From assembly GCA_025997715.1 (NCBI GenBank), contig BNUY01000089.1, forward strand, positions 1-12,946: a stretch of 12,946 nt of DNA, in the 5' to 3' direction. This document shows, in pieces, positions 12,134 through 12,946 of the stretch. Below the pieces are notes generated by a model, which was not told the DNA's origin, made no database searches, and saw only the letters and a list, made by a program, of their open reading frames with translations. Position 1 is the first letter of the stretch; the number at the start of each line of letters is the position of its first letter. Source of the stretch: Spirochaetia bacterium. Lineage in GTDB: Bacteria; Spirochaetota; Spirochaetia; Treponematales; Breznakiellaceae. Position numbers and translations under genes: made by a program.

Positions 12134-12946
12134 ATGGAAAAACAAACGTTTATCAGTCATATCGCAGCCGCAGGCCGCAATGCCCTGAAACCGGCCTTCA
12201 CCACCGCCCGGTTCCTGCTCTGCATCATGATCCCCGTATCCTTTGCGGTACTGCTCCTGGAGTATTCGGGGATACTCCACTACATCGGCGAATTTCTGAA
12301 ACCCCTGATGTACTATCTCGGCTTGCCCGGAGAGGCGGCCCTGGCCCTGATCAGTTCAATTTTTATCAATATCTATTCCGCCCTGGCGGTGATTGGAACC
12401 CTGGACCTGACCGGACGGGAGCTTACGGTGCTGGCAAGCATGTGTTTTTTAGCCCATAACTTCTTTGTAGAATGTGCGGTGATGAAAAAAACCGGCTCCT
12501 CCCTGACCAAAATGGTCTTTCTGCGCCTTTTCAGCGCCGTCCTGGCCGGTTGGGTCCTCAACCGCATCCTCCCCGCCGAGTTGGGCAGACCCGTTCACGG
12601 CAATCTTACCGCTGCCGCATTAGTAGGCTCCCACCCCATCGGTCTGGACCTTGGGGGGCTGCCGGCGGTGCTCAAGGTATGGCTCATCGAAACCCTTTTT
12701 AACATCCTGCGGATTTTTATTATCATCCTGGGGATCATGTTTATCCAGAAACTCCTGGACGAGTTCGGCATCATGCGGCTCCTGGGCCGGGTTATGGCCC
12801 CACTGATGAATGTCTTCGGCCTGCCGGAGCATACGGGCTACCTGTGGATGGTGGTAAACCTGACGGGCCTGGCCTATGGCTCGGCGATCTTGATAGAAGA
12901 AGTCGATATCGGTGCGGTGTCAAAAACCGATGCGGACCTCTTCAAC
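12134..12946 (+). CDS. Nucleoside-recognition (Gate-domain) membrane protein, 3' end outside window
   Basis: 271 codons are visible, beginning MEKQTFISHIAAAGRNALKP; the frame is open to the edge. It is an integral membrane protein with several hydrophobic segments (e.g. FLLCIMIPVSFAVLLLEY, LALISSIFINIYSALAVIG, LFNILRIFIIILGIMF). It shows repeated Gate-type features: LMYYLGLPGEAALALISS in the first half and VFGLPEHTGYLWMVVNLTGLAYGS in the second, and a hydrophilic AHNFFVECAVMKKTG loop. Gate proteins are related to SpmA/SpmB and nucleoside transporter cores; the substrate is unknown. If its 3' end equals the inverted copy at 11805, the full protein would have 328 residues. No Shine-Dalgarno before the ATG. 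Its end is duplicated in inverse orientation immediately upstream of its own promoter. Confidence 0.82.
   Translation, partial: MEKQTFISHIAAAGRNALKPAFTTARFLLCIMIPVSFAVLLLEYSGILHYIGEFLKPLMYYLGLPGEAALALISSIFINIYSALAVIGTLDLTGRELTVLASMCFLAHNFFVECAVMKKTGSSLTKMVFLRLFSAVLAGWVLNRILPAELGRPVHGNLTAAALVGSHPIGLDLGGLPAVLKVWLIETLFNILRIFIIILGIMFIQKLLDEFGIMRLLGRVMAPLMNVFGLPEHTGYLWMVVNLTGLAYGSAILIEEVDIGAVSKTDADLFN
12831..12946 (+). repeat. Inverted repeat, right copy (continues past window)
   Basis: Identical to the reverse complement of 11979-12094. This copy is inside the intact gene, in frame. The 736-bp segment 12095-12830 between the copies holds the promoter, start codon and first ~232 codons of the gene. 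Confidence 0.95.

Noticed and set aside
1..12946. CRISPR array, insertion sequence or transposase
   Set aside because: No regularly spaced repeats of CRISPR size and no transposase-like frame or terminal inverted repeats with target duplications were seen; the long repeats found are parts of genes.

Overview
The window looks like a chromosome segment of an anaerobic, fermentative bacterium of moderate-to-high GC, most like a host-associated spirochaete of the Treponema type. The indications are an acyl kinase, a very long fused activase/2-hydroxyacyl-CoA dehydratase-related protein, reverse rubrerythrin with a PerR regulator, an OmpA-like lipid/peptidoglycan protein and tRNA genes without encoded CCA. 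The assignment is inference from gene content; no 16S or other marker is present.

Layout from left to right. (1) 1-1579, minus strand: an acyl (butyrate) kinase with an extra N-terminal ACT domain, followed by the first 17 codons of an unidentified gene that runs off the left edge. (2) 1736-2479, minus: a secreted OmpA-family protein; a short repeat-rich spacer separates it from the kinase. (3) 2596-3564, plus: a Xi-class glutathione transferase-like protein with its own strong promoter. (4) 3593-3794, plus: two tRNA-Ser genes (CGA and GGA anticodons), then two stem-loops. (5) 3981-5152, minus: a peroxide-defence operon perR - rubredoxin mini-gene - reverse rubrerythrin, with a PerR-box-like palindrome at the promoter and a GC-rich terminator after the last gene. 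The 36-residue rubredoxin gene arose from a ~160-bp tandem duplication of the perR/rubrerythrin junction. (6) 5344-9927, plus: a 1527-residue protein with two BcrAD/BadFG-type ATPase domains fused to CoA-activase/dehydratase-related domains. (7) 9960-10896, plus: a small protein and an AbiEii-type nucleotidyltransferase overlapping by 116 nt, apparently expressed from a leaderless promoter whose -35 box overlaps the stop codon of the giant gene. (8) 11080-11732, minus: a VapB/VapC-like toxin-antitoxin pair. (9) 11805-12946: a nucleoside-recognition (Gate-domain) membrane protein gene that runs off the right edge on the plus strand, preceded by a perfect inverted copy of its 3' part on the minus strand.

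Regions 1-6 are core metabolism, oxygen defence and translation genes. Regions 7-9 have the character of an accessory patch: two toxin-antitoxin-like modules followed by an inverted partial gene duplication. The two observations most worth following are the inverted duplication at 11979-12094/12831-12946, which would rebuild an intact gene in either orientation if the enclosed segment inverted (or is an assembly chimera), and the rubredoxin mini-gene born from a tandem duplication. I did not find a clear new multi-gene system beyond the atypical AbiEii pair.
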